Assembly: GCA_030770535.1 (NCBI GenBank)
Contig: JASVEC010000010.1
Coordinates: 62,001 to 126,000 of the forward strand
Length of the DNA: 64,000 nucleotides
DNA from: Batkoa obscura
Taxonomy: Eukaryota > Entomophthoromycota > Entomophthoromycetes > Entomophthorales > Batkoaceae
Direction of reading: 5' to 3'
A program made the position numbers and the translations under genes. Positions 62,301 to 64,000 of the stretch are shown here, piece by piece. The notes beneath the pieces are model-generated. The model saw nothing but the letters and a program-made list of their open reading frames with translations. It was not told where the DNA came from and did no database searches. Positions within the stretch are counted from its first letter, which is position 1. Each line of letters opens with the position of its first letter.

Positions 62301-63202
62301 ATAGCTAAAGCGTAGCTTGAAAACGTTATAAGCAAAAAGATGCCATTACCTAAGCCCGTAAAAAAGGCCTTACGAAAGCCACTTTTACGAGCTATCTGTA
62401 ATTTATTTTCGTATCTAATTTGTTCCTTTTCCTGAGTGTTAAATGAGTAGATTGTTTTTATAGCTGACAATACTTCTTCAGCTATCGATCCTGCTTCACC
62501 ATATATCCCTTGTCCGCCTTTAGAAGAATCTGCTACCGTTTTGCCTATTAAAATACCAGCAAGTACTAGCAACGGTACTGAGCTTAACATTACTAAAGTT
62601 AATTTCCATCCTTTCATAAAGGCTATAACAAAAGCACCAATAAAACATGTAATATTTTGTATAAGCATCCCAATTTTATCAGATATACCATCTTGTACCA
62701 TATTGATATCACCAGCTATGCGTGAAGCAATGTCGCCTGAGGAGATAGAATCAAACCAACCCATCTCTTGGCTTAAAACTGAATGATAGTATTTATTCCT
62801 GATCCTCACAGCTTGACTTTCACCAACCATTAACCAAAGTGACAACTGTAAGTAAGCAGCAATTGCTGTGACACTTCCAGCTACGACAAACATAATACAT
62901 AAGAAGTTAATTTCGTCTTTCAATGTTGCATCAGCAAGATCTGGGCTGACGGGATAATTTTTTTGATAATCCCCGAATAAGCCAATAAGTTGGGAAAATA
63001 ATAGAAATAAGAAAGGTTGAGATAGACCATTGATAATAGCAGCTAATATAGCTAAACCGATTATTACTTTATCATTTTTTGTTGCAAATTTAAACAGTTT
63101 GAGCAATGGTACATTTGGAGTTTTCGCTTTTTTCTCTTCTAGTTCAATACTCTTTTCATTGACTCTATTTTTACTCTCCTTCTTTTTCTTAGCTTTAAAC
63201 AT
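59360..63202 (-). CDS. Full-size ABCB (MDR/P-glycoprotein-type) transporter
   Basis: ATP-driven exporter of the ABCB1/Ste6 type, arranged TMD-NBD-TMD-NBD. Single uninterrupted exon, 1280 aa, the usual length. TMD1 is about residues 50-360 and NBD1 about 385-630, with Walker A GHSGSGKST, signature LSGGQKQRIAIARAI and Walker B ILLLDEATSALD. An acidic linker (630-690) follows. TMD2 is about 705-1000 and NBD2 about 1030-1275, with GSSGSGKST, LSGGQKQRIAIARAL and LLLLDEATSALD. Both halves keep the Q-loop (VGQEP) and His-switch (IAHRLS), so both ATP sites look active. Substrate unknown: drugs, lipids or a peptide pheromone are all possible. Intronless, unlike most long genes here. Confidence 0.96.
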   Translation of the reverse strand: MFKAKKKKESKNRVNEKSIELEEKKAKTPNVPLLKLFKFATKNDKVIIGLAILAAIINGLSQPFLFLLFSQLIGLFGDYQKNYPVSPDLADATLKDEINFLCIMFVVAGSVTAIAAYLQLSLWLMVGESQAVRIRNKYYHSVLSQEMGWFDSISSGDIASRIAGDINMVQDGISDKIGMLIQNITCFIGAFVIAFMKGWKLTLVMLSSVPLLVLAGILIGKTVADSSKGGQGIYGEAGSIAEEVLSAIKTIYSFNTQEKEQIRYENKLQIARKSGFRKAFFTGLGNGIFLLITFSSYALAMWYGGKLIHDREQEAGDVLTVFFNVLTGSMVLGMASPYISAVATAQGAATKLFEIIERESSIDPFLVTEEHIKNQSKMSPVKGNITFENVQFSYPSRMDIQILKGISFEASKGQTVALVGHSGSGKSTCIGLIERFYAPTSGRVLLDGIDISKISNKFLKEHVGLVGQEPCLFGTTIKQNILFGLKNDDEFKADAKQLYDRVVSACKLANIHDFIMKLPQQYDTMVGDRGSQLSGGQKQRIAIARAIIKNPTILLLDEATSALDTESERIVQKALDNAAKDRTTIVIAHRLSTIKKADKIIVFDKGTIIEEGSHSELIEFNGAYANLVKQQEIRKSGEEEATKGDDIIIKDTSEEEVVLDIDGIEELDEGLFKMTSRVKTLPKELIESKRNKGKVSMALMRCLKMVSSHWYFGLIGAIGALLDGVAFPMYSIFLTNVTQSFFDLTTPGLIEKGQDNINFWSLMFLTLAIGCLIAGFMRYAGFNTLGEYLTYEIRKKCFRSLLTQEVGFYDAPENSVGIITGKLSTEAENVQGLVGKFLGPIFSALSCAIASLSIAFSSGWKLTLVALVTAPLTVYGQLVQVSALSDVNEKTKLAYLKVSQLAMESILNKRTVSSLNRENLFFEDYLERVEKAHRISRIGYLKSAIGYSFAMGIPHFINALLFWYGTTLVINQEYTYNNMFQVITAIMFMGNSFGYASSELTSFVKSKVAANEVFSLLDRTPKINQSDAYGNKSKQLYGNISSKNAHFAYPSRPNTKVLNGLDLEVLRDKKVALVGSSGSGKSTIIGLIQMFYTLNSGKLEVEGQDIGEWNVPYLRSQLSTVGQEPVLFNISVMDNIAYGAERDVTKEEIIHVAKMANAHDFIMDLPDGYNTSCGERGGRLSGGQKQRIAIARALIRNPRLLLLDEATSALDSQSEKVVQDALDKASEGRTTITIAHRLSTIQDADIIVVMKNGKKVEMGTHDELLALNGFYTSLVQNQSL

Positions 63203-64000
63203 GTTTATTAATTAAATTTGATATTCTACAATAGAATTTTCACTTGTTTTTATATACACATTTCAGCCACTGAATATAGGGAATATTTGACTATATTCGA
63301 CCTCTTTGAAGTAAACAATTGTAATTCTAAATCCAAGTGCCTATATTCTAAACACCGAAAGTCATAGCCCGAAGGCCAAATTTACCCAAATTTAACGGGC
63401 GACCCTTGCCTAAATTTTCTACAATTCTACTTTAAATTTTCTAGCCGATGAAAAGTTATTCCGGCAAGAGTTCTTTATTATTCTTTTAGCTAATTTTATG
63501 CATATGATAGCTGAAATTGAGCAATAAATAGATGAAAAAGTCTTCCTTATCCTTTGAAATCAACTGGTTATTAACAAAATATTGAAAATGATATATAGTA
63601 GCCTTATATGGCCTTTTTGCCTTATTAAATTAGTACCGATAGTGTAATAAATGATTTCGGCTTCTACAGATCATTATTTTGTTTAAAACCAAAACCCTTG
63701 GTTACTTTGGGAAAAACAATAAAATATCAATCAACAACACTTTAATATGCTCTTGAGATTAGTTAGTTTCAAGGCTTCTTTCTTATCAATTTTACCTTAT
63801 AAGAAACATCTACCAAGTTCAAGATTATTTTTTCAGAGTTAAATATTAAAGTCTTAGTCAATTATGAGAGTTTCATATAAATTCGATTTATTTATAAAAT
63901 CCCTAAAAATTTAAGTATACCATTTAATACTATTAAATATTAAGATCCAAATAGATGGATACACAGCAAAAACCAAAATAAATATGCTAAAGTAACATAT
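63203..64000. other. Upstream region of the ABC transporter, no gene seen
   Basis: 798 nt to the window edge. A less AT-rich patch at 63350-63420 (CGAAAGTCATAGCCCGAAGG and nearby) stands out but forms no tRNA cloverleaf or ORF that I can support. Probably promoter sequence. Confidence 0.5.

Overview
This is nuclear DNA of a fungus with a very AT-rich genome. Genes are split by many short introns, mostly 43-75 nt, with GTAAG/GTAAT-type donors and TAG-type acceptors. Fungal markers include a KCH-family potassium transporter, a PHO80/Pcl-type cyclin, JIP5, MRP10, a FOX2 multifunctional beta-oxidation enzyme ending in SKL, and Zn2Cys6-family relatives. UBAC2-, EndoU-, DM9- and CENP-M-type genes, which model yeasts lack or have changed beyond easy recognition, suggest an early-diverging lineage. 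An Entomophthoromycotina/Conidiobolus-like fungus would fit, but that is inference. All exon boundaries below were worked out by hand from reading frame, splice sites and remembered family sequences; nothing was run.

Layout. 1-10.3 kb is compact: UBP6 (5' end outside the window), the GINS subunit PSF3, a UBAC2/Dsc2-like ER rhomboid pseudoprotease, a U1A/U2B''-type snRNP protein, a 12-exon BRO1/Rim20 gene, a 49-codon small ORF, a DM9-domain gene and a CENP-M-like gene. 10.4-15.4 kb is a tandem duplication: two transcription-factor-like genes on the minus strand, each beside a WDR55/JIP5 5' end. The left WDR55 copy is a decayed fragment and the right one is intact. MRP10 follows, then a 3-kb gene-poor stretch, a Pcl-type cyclin, an NTF2-like gene and GlcNAc-6-phosphate deacetylase. 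24.6-29 kb has no intact gene but holds what looks like a dead AlkB-type dioxygenase. Then come KCH1, transketolase, a repeat-rich gene desert (33.1-40 kb) around one secreted Cys-rich protein, and a second compact block (DNAJC17, COG3, a small mitochondrial-type protein, EndoU, two tail-to-tail PAP2 phosphatases, LETM1, FBP1, FOX2). A further repeat-bearing desert with a decayed Zn2Cys6 remnant leads to a full-size ABCB transporter.

The most striking unlisted structure is a family of ~100-bp elements with inverted termini (TGGGGATG...CATCCCCA) flanked by 2-bp direct repeats, usually TA. I find 16 near-full-length copies and one 31-bp mini-copy, in both orientations. One sits inside a PSF3 intron, two share a target dinucleotide, and nine of the seventeen crowd into 37.5-39.7 kb. 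They look like a MITE family; no transposase is visible here.

The genes are mostly unrelated housekeeping functions. Weak functional groupings are FBP1 beside FOX2 (gluconeogenesis and peroxisomal beta-oxidation), two PAP2 lipid phosphatases side by side, and two ubiquitin/ER-linked genes near the start.
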